Source: UBA7396 sp964404065 (GTDB lineage Bacteria > Patescibacteriota > Gracilibacteria > BD1-5 > UBA6164). From it: a stretch of DNA of 34,145 nucleotides. Under the pieces are notes generated by a model. The model made no database searches. It saw only the letters and a list, made by a program, of their open reading frames with translations, and was not told the DNA's origin. Positions 18,558-27,031 of the stretch are shown piece after piece. A program made the translations under genes and the position numbers. Where the stretch lies: the NCBI GenBank assembly GCA_964404065.1, contig CAYOIP010000004.1, forward strand, positions 1 to 34,145, read 5' to 3'. Position 1 is the first letter of the stretch, and every line of letters starts with the position of its first letter.

Positions 18558-18603
18558 ACTTGGTATTTTTAAATACATATTTTATATTTTAATTTATATT
18601 ATT

Positions 18604-19512
18604 ATGAATAATTTAAATAAAAAATTGGCTTTATTTATAGCTATTTTAGCTTTTACTTCTTTTACTTTATCTTACGCTGATGATGATATGACAACAACAT
18701 CATCAGGAGAAACTATGAATAGTTCTGTAGAAGATAATAATTCTTCAGATGATGAAGATAATTCAGATGATGAAGAATCAAATTCTCAAGATGATAATAC
18801 TATGACAACAACTTCTGTAGAAGATGATAATTCTTCAAATGATGAAGATAATGAAGATGCTATGACAACAAAACCACCAGTTATTACACCAGAAATGAAA
18901 CAAAAAGTTATGGAATTAATGACATCTTTAGAAAAAGAAATTGCTACTTTAAGAGCTTCAATTACTACTGATAATATTGAAGATGTAAAAGTAAAAGCTG
19001 AAGAACTTAAAAAATCATATTTAGATAAATTTAATGAAATGTGATTATGACAATTTAAAAGAATGCTTGAGGAAAGATTTAATATTTTTTATAGAAATAA
19101 TTATGGTTCTTGATCTGTAATGAATCAATATAACGAACAAAAAAGAGAAGAATATAGAGAATTAAAAGATGATTATAAAGAAAAAATGAAAGAAAATAAA
19201 AATGAGTATAAAGAAAAAAAACAAGAAGCAAAACAAAATTTTCAAGATAAAAAACAAGAGTTAAAGATGAAATATAAAGCTAAATTTGCAAAAGCTTTAG
19301 AAGCAAAACTTGCTAATTTTTCTACTGATAAGATTAAAGCTGTAATTGCAAAAATTGATACAGTAATTGAAAAATACAATTCAAATGAAGCTTTAACTCA
19401 AGATCAAAAAGATAAATTTGTTGCTCAATTAAATGCTTTAAAAGAATTATTACAAGAAAAAATAGATGAAACTGAAAACTCTATTAATATTGATGAAATA
19501 TTAGCTGAATAA
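18604..19512 (+). CDS. Secreted acidic repeat and coiled-coil protein
   Basis: The 302-aa protein has a clear signal peptide (MNNLNKKLALFIAILAFTSF... cleavage likely after SYA, residue about 25). Residues 25-105 are almost only Asp, Glu, Ser, Asn and Thr, with imperfect repeats of MTTTS and SVEDxNSSxDEDN. Residues 110-300 are long charged helices. One segment (about 175-230) is dominated by Lys, Glu, Gln and Tyr (YKEKMKENKNEYKEKKQEAK) and looks like a coiled coil. No family is recognised. It might be a periplasmic or surface spacer protein, or bind cations through its acidic region (inference). It is flanked by its own promoter and terminator, so it is a single-gene unit. Confidence 0.8.
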
Positions 19513-19529
19513 TTTTTGTTTTACTACCC

Positions 19530-19562
19530 AAAAAATCCAACAAGTTGCTTGTTGGATTTTTT
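19530..19562 (+). terminator. Terminator after the coiled-coil gene
   Basis: AAAAAATCCAACAAG pairs perfectly with its complement around TTG and ends in T6. Confidence 0.85.
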
Positions 19563-19622
19563 ATTTGAAATATTTTCTCTTTTTTCTATAATCAACTAAA
19601 TTAGATTTTAACAAACATATAG

Positions 19623-20783
19623 ATGAATTTGAAAAATATTTTAGTAGTTTTTTTGTTTAGTAGTTTATTTTTTTATTACACAATAGTAAATTCTTGATTT
19701 TATAAAAGCGTAGATGTTGATTTTTATAAAATTTCGTCAAAAAATATTTATATAGATAGTGAAAAGTTAAATAATGTAATAGTTATTTTTAAGTCAGTTG
19801 ATGATATTTCAAAATACAAAATTAACTCATCTTGTTACATAAATACAGAATTTTTATATAAAAAAGATAATTATAATTTTTTTAGCTTAAGTGTTTTAGA
19901 TAAAAACTGTTCTAATGAAAACTTTTACTTGAAAGATGAAAAGGAAAATGTTTTAACAAATACTCATTTTAAATTAAATCTGATAAAAGATTTTGATTTA
20001 TACAATAAATTAACAGACTATAATGATTTTTATTTACAAAAAGCAAATAAAAAATTTTTGCTTGAAAAAGATAAATTTAAACTTTTTGCATCAATTGATA
20101 ACACAAACACAAATTTTGAGTTTTTAGAAAAATCAAGATATTATGATGAGGTTGATTATAATAACTCTAAAGTTGAAGAAGTTATATTTAAAAGACTAAA
20201 TAAATATTTAATTCCAGTTGAATGATATAAATTACCTGATGGAAAAAATCCTTCAAAACTTCCAAATTCAGCACGTCCATATAGAGCAAGTTATACTGAT
20301 TGAGTTCATGAATGATGGGATATAGATGCTCCACTTGGGCAGGAAGTTATTTCAATTGATGATTGAATAATTGTGAAAGTTGTTAGAGATTTTAAATTTG
20401 AGGATTTAAAAAAAGTAAAATATTCAGAAGAACTGACAATTCAAGAAAAACAAAAAAACCTTGATATACTTAGATGAAATCAAGTTTGGGTAAAAACTAT
20501 GAAATGAGATGTGATTTTTTATGGGCATTTAGATAAAGTTTATGAAAATATAAAAGTTTGAGATACAATTTATAAGTGACAAACATTATGACAAGTGTGA
20601 GTTTCTTGAGTTCCAGATAAAAATTATACAGATTACCATTTGCATTTTGAACTTAGAAAAAATCCTTATTTATCTGCAAATGCCTGAAACAATTCAGAGT
20701 ATGATTATATGAATTGGGAACGGTATTTTGCTGGAGAAACTTCAGAATTTATTTTAAAAAATCAATATAATATTTTTCAGTAA
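19623..20783 (+). CDS. M23-family (LytM-type) metallopeptidase
   Basis: The 386-aa protein starts with a membrane anchor or signal sequence (NILVVFLFSSLFFYYTIV). A lineage-specific region fills residues 25-200. The LytM domain lies at about 205-360: VHEGWDID gives HxxxD (His229, Asp233), YGHL follows, and YHLHFEL gives HxH (His339, His341), the zinc ligands. These enzymes cut peptide cross-links of peptidoglycan. Compared with minimal M23 domains there is an insertion between the two metal motifs (FEDLKKVKYSEELTIQEKQ). The gene ends 3 bp before smpB, so the two are likely co-transcribed. Confidence 0.88.
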
Positions 20784-20786
20784 AAA

Positions 20787-21242
20787 ATGAAAGACAATTT
20801 AATTTCAAAAAACAAAAAAGCATATTTTGATTATGAGATACTTGACTCTTGGGAAGCAGGAATTGAGCTTTTTTGACATGAAGTTAAGTCCGTAAGAGCC
20901 TGACAAGTAAATCTAAAATGAGCTTATATTTCTTTTCTTTCTGGATTTCCAGTTATAAAATGAATGCATATTACTCCTTGGAAAACTTTAGTAAATAGAT
21001 GAACTTTACCTTGAGATAGAGATAGAAAAATATTTTTGTATAAAAAAACTATTTGAATGCTTGCTTGAAAACAAAAAGAATGATGATTTGCTATAATTCC
21101 TTTAGAGCTTTATTTCTCAGGAAGTTTGATAAAACTGAAAGTTTGACTTTGTAAGTGAAGAAAAGAGTATGATAAAAAACAAGTCTTAAAAGAGAGAAGT
21201 TTAGATAAAGAGGCTCGTATGATGATGAAGAAGTTTATTTAG
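20787..21242 (+). CDS. smpB: SsrA-binding protein SmpB
   Basis: The 151-aa partner of tmRNA in ribosome rescue has the signature NKKAYFDYEILDSWEAGIEL, GHEVKSVRAGQVNLKGAYISF and the C-terminal KEYDKKQVLKER. The family fold is an OB barrel with a basic tail. It starts 3 bp after the M23 stop, an unusual operon partner. Gly in VRAGQ and GHEVKS is TGA. No tmRNA gene is visible in this window, so ssrA must lie elsewhere. Confidence 0.95.
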
Positions 21243-21269
21243 TTGTAATTTTATTTATTTTAGTATAAT
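21243..21269 (+). promoter_or_regulatory. Putative bcp promoter
   Basis: TTGTAA (21243-21248), a 15-bp spacer and TATAAT (21264-21269) stand 29 bp before the ATG. Confidence 0.45.
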
Positions 21270-21298
21270 GAGAAGTATTATCATTTAACTATAAAATT

Positions 21299-21760
21299 AT
21301 GAAACTAGATTTAAATAAAAAGTATGAAGCAATTGCTTATACCGGAGAAACTTGAACTTTCTCATTAAAAGAGCTTTTAAGTTTTGGTAAAAAAACTATC
21401 TTATATTTTTATCCAAAAGACAATACTCCATGATGTACAATAGAAAATAAAGATTTTTCTTGTTTAAAAGATGAATTTGCAAAACTATGAATTGTTGTTA
21501 TTTGAGTTTCGAAAGATACAATTTCTTCTCATAAAGAATTTATAAAAGAACATGAATTAAAAGTAGATTTGATTTCAGATCCAGAACTTGTTTTACATAA
21601 ATATTTTTGAGCCTATTGAGAAAAAAATAATTACTAAAAAATAGTTACTTGAGTAATTCGTTCAACATTTTTACTTGATAGTGAAGGGAATATTCTAAAG
21701 TCTTGGAAAAACATAAAAGCAACAAATCACGCAAATAAAATATTAAAAGAGCTAAGTTAA
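21299..21760 (+). pseudogene. bcp: Bcp-type peroxiredoxin interrupted by an in-frame TAA
   Basis: The reading frame encodes an AhpC/TSA-fold thiol peroxidase of 153 codons. YFYPKDNTPGCT has the peroxidatic Cys46 and a possible resolving Cys55. The segments VVIGVSKDTISSHKEF, LISDPELVLHKYFGAYGEK and VIRSTFLLDSEGNI follow in one frame. Codon 113 (21635-21637) is TAA, in NNY-TAA-KIVTG. The family normally has Gly at that point (MYGKK in related Bcp), so an original TGA (Gly) has probably become TAA by one transition. As read, the product is 112 aa and lacks the last third. Alternatives are a sequencing error or tolerance of this stop. The flanking codons are otherwise undamaged, so the change is recent. 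Confidence 0.8.
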
Positions 21761-21773
21761 TTAGCTCTTTTTT
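21746..21773 (+). terminator. bcp terminator
   Basis: AAAGAGCTAA and TTAGCTCTTT form a stem followed by T residues at the bcp end. Confidence 0.75.
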
Positions 21774-21858
21774 AAAGAACATAAAGAGTTGAATGCTGCC
21801 ATTTTTATAATGATGATTATGGGTATTATAGTGATTATAGATGAAAGCTAAAAGAATA

Positions 21859-22326
21859 TTATAAAAAATTATCTCTTATTTTCCACATTTTATAAGGATG
21901 TTTAGGTGAGACTGTTATTGGTCTGACTGAATCTAATTCATCATTTTTAAGCAAAATATTTATTCATTCTTCAATATACTTATAAATTCTTAAAGGTGAA
22001 GTTGGAGGTAATCTTAAAACTATATCAGGAACATAATTCTCATTATTTTTTAAATATTCTAAAGTATGTAATATAAATTCTATATCTAAAGATTTATCAG
22101 TTGATATTTCTTTTGGTCTTAGAAATGGAACTTCTCATCAATATTTTTTTGTTATCTCAGCAAAACTAGAAGAATCTGTTGAAACAACTAATTTATCAAT
22201 TAATTTTGTTTTTTTACATTCTTCAATTGTCCAAGCAAGTAATGGTTTTCAACAAAAATCTTTAATATTTTTATTTATTATTCATTTTGATCAAGATCTT
22301 GCTGGAATTATTCATAAAATTTTCAT
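21859..22326 (-). CDS. CMP-sugar synthetase (NeuA/KdsB-like), C-terminally truncated
   Basis: The 155-aa product starts MKILGIIPARSGSKGIINKN, the CTP-binding signature of acylneuraminate cytidylyltransferases. LVVSTDS, PFLRP, RLPPTSPLR and HPYKMWKI follow in family order. NeuA proteins run to about 220-230 aa. Here a TAA falls directly after KMWKIRDNFL. In another frame further downstream (about 21770-21830) HHYKNGSIQLF resembles the family's NGAIYI segment, so a frameshift or deletion has probably removed the C-terminal third, which forms part of the dimer and sugar site. Activity is doubtful. The gene overlaps the HD gene upstream by 19 bp and is the last of a four-gene operon. Confidence 0.75.
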
Positions 22327-22814
22327 TGATTTATTAAAATTATTGTATTAAAAATAGGATCTAAATAATCTATTTTTTTATTTTTTATAACTAATCATGA
22401 CAACTCAATACATCTGTTTACTCACTTTTCGCTATTAATTGATGAATAATAAATATAGTTATCAATTATATCGGCAGATTTAACTATTAATGCATCTTCT
22501 GAAAGATTTCAACATCTTTCAATTAACTCAGAATTTACTAAACTTTTATCAATATTTTTATCTTTTGTATTTGCTTTAACAATATCCAAAACATTTTCTC
22601 AAAATAAACTTAAAATCTCTTGTTCTGTTATATTAGTATCTTCTAAAGTATCATGTAAAAATCAACCTATACATATATCTTGTGAATATCATTTGGAATA
22701 TAAATAAACTCAAACCTTAATAGAATGTAATAATGTTGGTTTTATCATCTCAGTATTTCAATCAAAGTATTTTGAAACTATTCTTATAGCTTTTTCTATT
22801 TCTAATTCCTTCAT
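22308..22814 (-). CDS. HD-domain hydrolase, RelA/SpoT (Mesh1)-like
   Basis: The 168-aa protein consists of one HD domain. LLHSIKVGVYLYSKGYSQDICIGGFLHDTLEDT contains His30 and the His54-Asp55 pair followed by the ED motif (EDT) of the ppGpp hydrolase family. FGENVLDIVKANTKD follows, as in SpoT hydrolase domains. No synthetase, TGS or ACT domain is present, so it resembles the small alarmone or nucleotide hydrolases rather than full SpoT. Its start lies 4 bp from the upstream glycosyltransferase stop, and its end overlaps the CMP-sugar synthetase start. A nucleotide-hydrolysing role within the operon is possible, but the substrate is unknown. Confidence 0.78.
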
Positions 22815-22818
22815 TTTT

Positions 22819-23697
22819 TTAATTATTAAAAAGTAATAAACATTTTTTGAGAAGTGTTTCTCTATTTCATAATATATAATTTCTTTTGAGTTCAAGTTTT
22901 TTTTCTAATAAAGAATCATTTATTAAGTCAATAATTAAAGAATTATTAATTTCATAAAAAGTTTTCAACCTTTTTATTAATCAAATATCATATATTTCTT
23001 GAAATACTTCAGGTATATATTTATAAAATCAAGAAATTGCATTTGAGGAAATTGTTGCTTCTAGTGGATTATGATCACGGTCATCAAGTGTATTAGAAAA
23101 TATTTTTCACATTATTACTAAATCTGCTTTTGAACAAAACTCCTCAACTTTTCACATAGTATTACTAAATTCTATATTTTTTGGAAGTTGTATTAATATA
23201 CTATGTAAATAATCTTTATCTGTTACTGGATGTCTTGGGATGATAATAATATTTGCATTTAAATTTCATAATACTTGAATTGTGTCTGGATGAAATTCTT
23301 CAGATATATCTTTGTCTTTTACTTTTAAATTAGTAACAACTATTAAAGGTGTACTTTTATTTAACTTTTTTTTATTCATCTCATATAGCCTTGAAGCTCC
23401 AACTTCATAAATATCTATGTAATCTGTAATTAATTTATCATCAGAATTTAAAATGGTTCACTTAAATCAAAATAATTTACCTCAGTTCACTAGATAATCA
23501 TCTTTATTTAAAATTCTAACATTATCAAATTTTTTAAAACTTTCACTTATATTTATAAAATTAAAATCAGTATTAAAAGGCATTACTACAATAGAAAAAT
23601 CAAACGAATATCATTTTTTATTTAATAAATTAATAATTGTTTTTAATGCTATTATTTCTCACATTTCTCTTATAGCAAAATGTATATTTTTATTCAT
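22819..23697 (-). CDS. Kdo-transferase-like (WaaA/GT30-type) glycosyltransferase
   Basis: The 292-aa protein has a C-terminal half that follows the WaaA/KdtA pattern: ANIIIIPRHP, NTMGKVEEFCSKADLVIMG and DHNPLEATISSNAI, corresponding to the HPER, GEL...ADVAFVGGS and GGHNPLEP segments of Kdo transferases. The N-terminal half is short and diverged (about 150 residues against about 200) and lacks the usual membrane anchor. WaaA-type enzymes use a CMP-activated sugar, which fits the CMP-sugar synthetase at the end of this operon. An LPS core is not expected in this kind of bacterium, so the acceptor is unknown. The gap to the upstream HprK-like gene is 3 bp. Confidence 0.68.
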
Positions 23698-23700
23698 ATT

Positions 23701-24654
23701 TTATTTAGTTAATCAATCAACTAATCTTTTCATAAAATCTTGAAGATTTCATATTCTATTATATAAAGATAAATTTATTCAACTTAATCAATCATTCCAT
23801 TGTTTAGAATGTTCCGATATTAATGAATTTCAAATATAAGGATAATGATAAGCCGAATCTGTTATAAATCTTCATACATTTATTTGTTCTAGTTCTATTC
23901 AAGATTGATCTAATAATATTATAGATTTTAATCTAGAATTAAAAACTTTTCTAGTTCAATATAATTTTTCTGCTGGTAAACTAAACTTTCTTCATTTTAA
24001 ACTATTCATATCAAAGTCTTGAAAAACCTTTAATCAAGAATTTTCTCAAATGATTTTTTTATTTAGAGATATTGTTCTATCAACTACTGAAAAATCAAAA
24101 GTTCAAGTATTATCAATTTTTGATCATCCCCAATCATCTGTTAAAGGGGTTGGATTTAATGATAATGTATCTAAAATTTCCATTACCCTAAATAATGTTG
24201 TTGATTTTCAAGCACCATGTCATCATACAAAAGACAATCATCATATTGAAGTATCTATTACACTCGTATGCATTGGTAATAAATCTGATCTTAGGAAAGT
24301 TGCATATCATGATATAACAGATTTTAAAATTCAAAATCAACTTCATTTTATATATAGTCAATTAGTGATAAAACATCATTCATTTTCAATTCAATCACAA
24401 AAAACTAATTCAGACAAATCCTCTCAATTATCCTCACTAATTTCAAACTTCTCTTGCAACAATTCTTCATAATCAGAATTCGAAAAATATACTCTAACAC
24501 TAACTCACATATTTCAAAATTTTACTACACAAGTTCTAGTTTTTTCTTTTATTTTTTTAATATCAGAATCATTTATTACACTATCTTTCCAAGTTATTTC
24601 AGAGTATTGAGGAATAACTATTTTTTCTCAATTATTTTTGCTTGAGTTTAACAT
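23701..24654 (-). CDS. HPr kinase-like P-loop ATPase
   Basis: The 317-aa protein has LPMHTSVIDTSIGGLSFVGGHGAGKSTTL, with a Walker A motif GGHGAGKST (Lys150), then PLTDDGG, an Asp-Asp Walker B-like pair. The His-x-hydrophobic lead-in and the DD pair are the arrangement of HprK and related PEPCK-type kinases. The first 110 residues do not resemble HprK and may be a separate domain. The C-terminal helices (about 200-317) are unassigned. It is the first gene of a four-gene operon with sugar-nucleotide enzymes, so it may phosphorylate a sugar or a protein in that pathway rather than HPr (inference). Several Walker A glycines are TGA. Confidence 0.65.
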
Positions 24655-24685
24655 AATGTTACTATTTATATATAAATTAACTTTT

Positions 24686-24712
24686 ATTATATAATTTTAT
24701 TGACAAAGTCAA
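24686..24712 (-). promoter_or_regulatory. Putative promoter of the HprK-like operon
   Basis: On the minus strand TTGACT (24707-24712), a 15-bp spacer and TATAAT (24686-24691) stand 31 bp before the ATG at 24654. The same boxes and spacing occur before rplJ. Confidence 0.5.
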
Positions 24713-24754
24713 TATTTTATTTATAAAATTTTCTGAAACTGGTCTATAAATATT

Positions 24755-24783
24755 AAAAACTCTATAAAAAACATAGAGTTTTT
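24755..24783. terminator. Bidirectional terminator
   Basis: AAAAACTCTATA... and ...CATAGAGTTTTT pair around A-rich loop sequence. On the minus strand it would end the tRNA-Gln transcript before the HprK-like operon. Confidence 0.75.
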
Positions 24784-24805
24784 ACCTTATTAATCAATAA
24801 GTTTA

Positions 24806-24879
24806 TGGTTCGGGATATAGGATTCGAACCTATGATGAGAGATTCAGAGTCTCTAGCCTTACCACTTGGCGAATCCCGA
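24806..24879 (-). tRNA. tRNA-Gln (CTG)
   Basis: The acceptor TCGGGAT/ATCCCGA has discriminator A and an encoded CCA. The anticodon stem AGAGA/TCTCT carries loop CTCTGAA, so the anticodon is CTG. The T-arm ATAGG-TTCGAAT-CCTAT is regular. Confidence 0.88.
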
Positions 24880-24881
24880 AT

Positions 24882-24916
24882 AAAAAAGTGAATGCATTAT
24901 ATACATTCACTTTTTT
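24882..24916. terminator. rplL terminator
   Basis: AAAAAAGTGAATG pairs perfectly with CATTCACTTTTTT. It separates rplL from tRNA-Gln on the minus strand. Confidence 0.8.
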
Positions 24917-24929
24917 AAATCAAGAAAGA

Positions 24930-25313
24930 TTATTTTACTTCAACAGTAGCTCCTTGTTCTTCTAATTTTGCTTTCATTCAAGTAGCGTCGTCTTTAGAAA
25001 CACCTTCTTTAACAACTCATCCTGCATCAGCTAAATCTTTAGCTTCTTTTAATCCAAGACCAGTTAATTCTCTAATAACTTTAATAACAGCTATTTTATT
25101 TCCTCAAGCTGATTTTAATTCAACATTGAATGAAGTTTTTTCTTCAGCTTCTCAAGCTCAAGCAGCACCTCAAGCAGCAGCAACCATTACTGGAGCAGCA
25201 GCAGAAACACCAAATTCTTCTTCCATAGCTTTTACTAAGTCGTTTAATTCAACAATAGTTAATTCTTTAACTAAGTCCATAATTTTTTTTGCATTAGCAC
25301 TTAATTCTGCCAT
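24930..25313 (-). CDS. rplL: 50S ribosomal protein L7/L12
   Basis: The 127-aa stalk protein has an N-terminal dimer domain (IMDLVKELTIVELNDLVKAMEEEFGV), an Ala/Gly hinge (PVMVAAAGGAAGAGEAEE) and the globular C-terminal domain (KIAVIKVIRELTGLGLKEAKDLADAGGVVKEGVSKDDATGMKAKLEEQGATVEVK). Most hinge glycines and one in ADAGG are TGA, showing that recoding reaches very highly expressed genes. It lies downstream of rplJ across 218 bp that hold a palindromic repeat, an unusually wide gap for this pair. The ATG at 25313 opens MAELSANAKKIMDL. The internal ATG of MDLVKEL is less likely. Confidence 0.97.
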
Positions 25314-25459
25314 AATAATAAAATTAAAAAATAAATAATATAATTAGATTTTTAGAGTTTTAGAATTTTAGAAATTAACTAAAAAACTAAATACTAAAAA
25401 CCTAAAAGATTTTTCTAACTAATTAATAGCTAGTTTTTAATAAATATTTCCTTTATTCT

Positions 25460-25492
25460 CCCTCGCCCTTGGGGAGATGGTAGGGGTGAGGG
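25460..25492. repeat. Palindromic CCCTC/GAGGG repeat between rplJ and rplL
   Basis: CTCCCTCGCCCTTGGGGAG is followed by ATGGTAGGGGTGAGGG. It is the same family as the elements at 6461 and 32449, in reverse orientation. It is GC-rich in an otherwise AT-rich 218-bp gap, whose remainder is A/T-rich with repeated CTAAAA runs and no gene. Confidence 0.75.
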
Positions 25493-25531
25493 ATTTTTAA
25501 GGGAGATATTTATTAATTTACTAAATATCAA

Positions 25532-26254
25532 TTATTCAGCTTTTGTTTCTTCGCTTGGAGTTTCAGCAATAGCTTCAACTGGAGTCTCAGCTACTTCAGG
25601 AGTTTTTACTTCTTCAACAGCAGGAGCTTCTACAGCTACAGGAGTTTCCTCTTTAACTTCCTCTACTTTTGGTGCTTCAACTTTAGCTTCAACTTTTTCT
25701 TCTTTTTTACCATCTAATTCACCAACTTTAGTTTTACCTTTAGCATCAACTTCTTTAGCTGCAGCATCAAGGAATCTTGCCATACCAGAAAGTGGAGACA
25801 TCATTGATCCAACCAATCTTGAAAGTAAAGTTTCTCTTGAAGGCATAGAAGCGATAACTTTTGTTTCATCAAGTCCATTAATTTGTCCATCAAATATAGA
25901 AGCAACCCAAGTTATTTTTTGAACTTCAGCTTTTTTATTATAAACTTTTGTTATATAAGCATTAGTTTTTGATAATCAAGCAATCGCATCTTCATTTGAA
26001 CAAATTACTCAAACTTGTCCTGGTAATAACGATAAATCTAAATCTAATCCTAACGCTTCTTTAACTGCAATTTTTACTAAAGTTTTTTTAGCAAGATTGT
26101 AAGTAGTATTAACAGTTCTTAAATCTTTTCTTAAATCAGAAAAATCGCTAACTGTCATAGCGTTTGTTTGAGCAAATCATACAGATTTTGCATTTTTAAT
26201 GTTTTCAATTAATTGAGATAATATCTCTTCTTTTTTAGCTCTTGTAACTGCCAT
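25532..26254 (-). CDS. rplJ: 50S ribosomal protein L10 with long acidic tail
   Basis: The 240-aa protein anchors L12 dimers to the ribosome. The core has MAVTRAKKEEILSQLIENIKNAKSV, SDFSDLRKDLRTVNTTYNLAKKTLVKIAV, and SRETLLSRLVGSMMSPLSGMARFLDAAAK, all standard L10 segments. After residue about 175 there is a 65-residue tail of Glu, Val, Ala, Pro and Thr repeats (VEAPKVEEVKEETPV). It is not part of the usual protein, though similar tails occur on S1 and S2 in this window. An L10 leader precedes it. Confidence 0.96.
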
Positions 26255-26293
26255 GTTTTAAATAAATTATAATATATTTTTCTTTCTATGAAT

Positions 26294-26401
26294 AAAAAAA
26301 TCTTTTTACCATTAAGATAAAAAGATATTAGTTTTTGCATATTTAATAATGAAAACTTCTTTTTTATCTCGGCTGGACTTACGTGGTTGCCAACTGTCTT
26401 T
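26294..26401 (-). ncRNA. Ribosomal protein L10 leader with attenuator hairpin
   Basis: On the minus strand AGACAGTTGG...CCAGCCGAGAT (about 26401-26365) matches the conserved kink and closing helix of the L10 leader, where L10(L12)4 binds its own mRNA. It is followed by a hairpin AATATCTTTTTATC/GGTAAAAAGATT with a T-run (26327-26294) just upstream of rplJ, which looks like a terminator or attenuator. The system should reduce rplJ-rplL expression when L10 is in excess. A promoter lies 20 bp upstream. Confidence 0.7.
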
Positions 26402-26419
26402 GATATAGAAAGTAGTGTT

Positions 26420-26446
26420 ATTATATAGAAAAGTTTTTTAAGTCAA
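26420..26446 (-). promoter_or_regulatory. Putative rplJL promoter
   Basis: On the minus strand TTGACT (26441-26446), a 15-bp spacer and TATAAT (26420-26425) stand upstream of the L10 leader. Confidence 0.6.
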
Positions 26447-26456
26447 ATTTTTTTGA

Positions 26457-26488
26457 AAAAAATAATCTGAAATTTCAGATTATTTTTT
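26457..26488 (-). terminator. rpmE terminator
   Basis: AAAAATAATCTGAAATTTCAGATTATTTTT is a near-perfect palindrome with T-runs, overlapping the rpmE stop and lying upstream of the rplJ promoter. Confidence 0.8.
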
Positions 26489-26698
26489 AAGAGTTTCAGT
26501 TTTTTTCATTCTAGCATAGAATTTATCAACTGCTCAAGTTTTAAGGATTCTTTGTTCTCCAGTATAAAATGGATGACATTTTGAACAGATTTCAACTCTC
26601 ACTTCACTATCTTTAAGAGTAGATGAAACTTCTACAACATTTCCACAAGAACAGATATATTTTATCTTTCTAGATTCTGGATGAATTCAAGTTTTCAT
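26480..26698 (-). CDS. rpmE: 50S ribosomal protein L31 (zinc-binding form)
   Basis: The 72-aa protein begins MKTGIHPESRKIKYICSCGN. Four cysteines are present (Cys16, Cys18, Cys38, Cys41 in CSC and CSKC), so this is the C+ type that holds zinc. CHPFYTGEQR is the family signature, and the end is the usual basic helix. The first Gly (codon 4) is TGA. It is transcribed between the tRNA cluster and rplJ, with its own terminator. Confidence 0.96.
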
Positions 26699-26758
26699 AA
26701 TGTAACTTTTGGTTTAATTGCCCGCTTCATACGGTAGCAAAATATAAAATATTTGGAT

Positions 26759-26843
26759 TGGTGCCGAAAGAGAGACTCGAACTCTCACGCGATGAGGCGC
26801 TGGCTTCTAAGACCAGTGTGTCTACCAATTCCACCATTTCGGC
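26759..26843 (-). tRNA. tRNA-Leu (TAG)
   Basis: The acceptor GCCGAAA/TTTCGGC has discriminator A and an encoded CCA. The anticodon stem CTGGT/GCCAG carries loop CTTAGAA, so the anticodon is TAG. It has a long class II variable arm. Confidence 0.94.
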
Positions 26844-26870
26844 ATAGGTTTAATTTCTTTTTGTTTTTAA

Positions 26871-26955
26871 TGGTGGGCCGAGATAGATTCGAACTATCGA
26901 AGGCGTAGCCAGCGGATTTACAGTCCGCCCCATTTGTCCACTCTGGTATCGACCC
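26871..26955 (-). tRNA. tRNA-Tyr (GTA)
   Basis: The acceptor GGGTCGA/TCGGCCC (one T-G pair) has discriminator A and CCA. The anticodon stem GCGGA/TCCGC has loop CTGTAAA, so the anticodon is GTA. It has a long variable arm, as in bacterial tRNA-Tyr. Confidence 0.94.
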
Positions 26956-26964
26956 TTAAAATTT

Positions 26965-27028
26965 AAAAAAGCCTAAAGCAAAAAGCACAAACTATAAATA
27001 TTTTTATTCTTTTCGCTTTAAGCTTTTT
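26965..27028 (-). terminator. Hairpin between tRNA-Thr and tRNA-Tyr
   Basis: AAAAAAGCCTAAAGC (26965-26979) and GCTTTAAGCTTTTT (27015-27028) pair across a 35-nt loop. On the minus strand it is followed by T6, so it may end the tRNA-Thr transcript. Confidence 0.45.
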
Positions 27029-27031
27029 AAA

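Noticed and set aside
18529..18603. Extended N-terminus of the coiled-coil protein
   Set aside because: The upstream ATG lies within the promoter -35 box, and the ATG at 18604 directly begins a complete signal peptide.
24050..24645. Plus-strand ORFs opposite the HprK-like gene
   Set aside because: Their sequences are low-complexity shadows of the antisense frame, which carries a Walker A motif and belongs to a tight operon.
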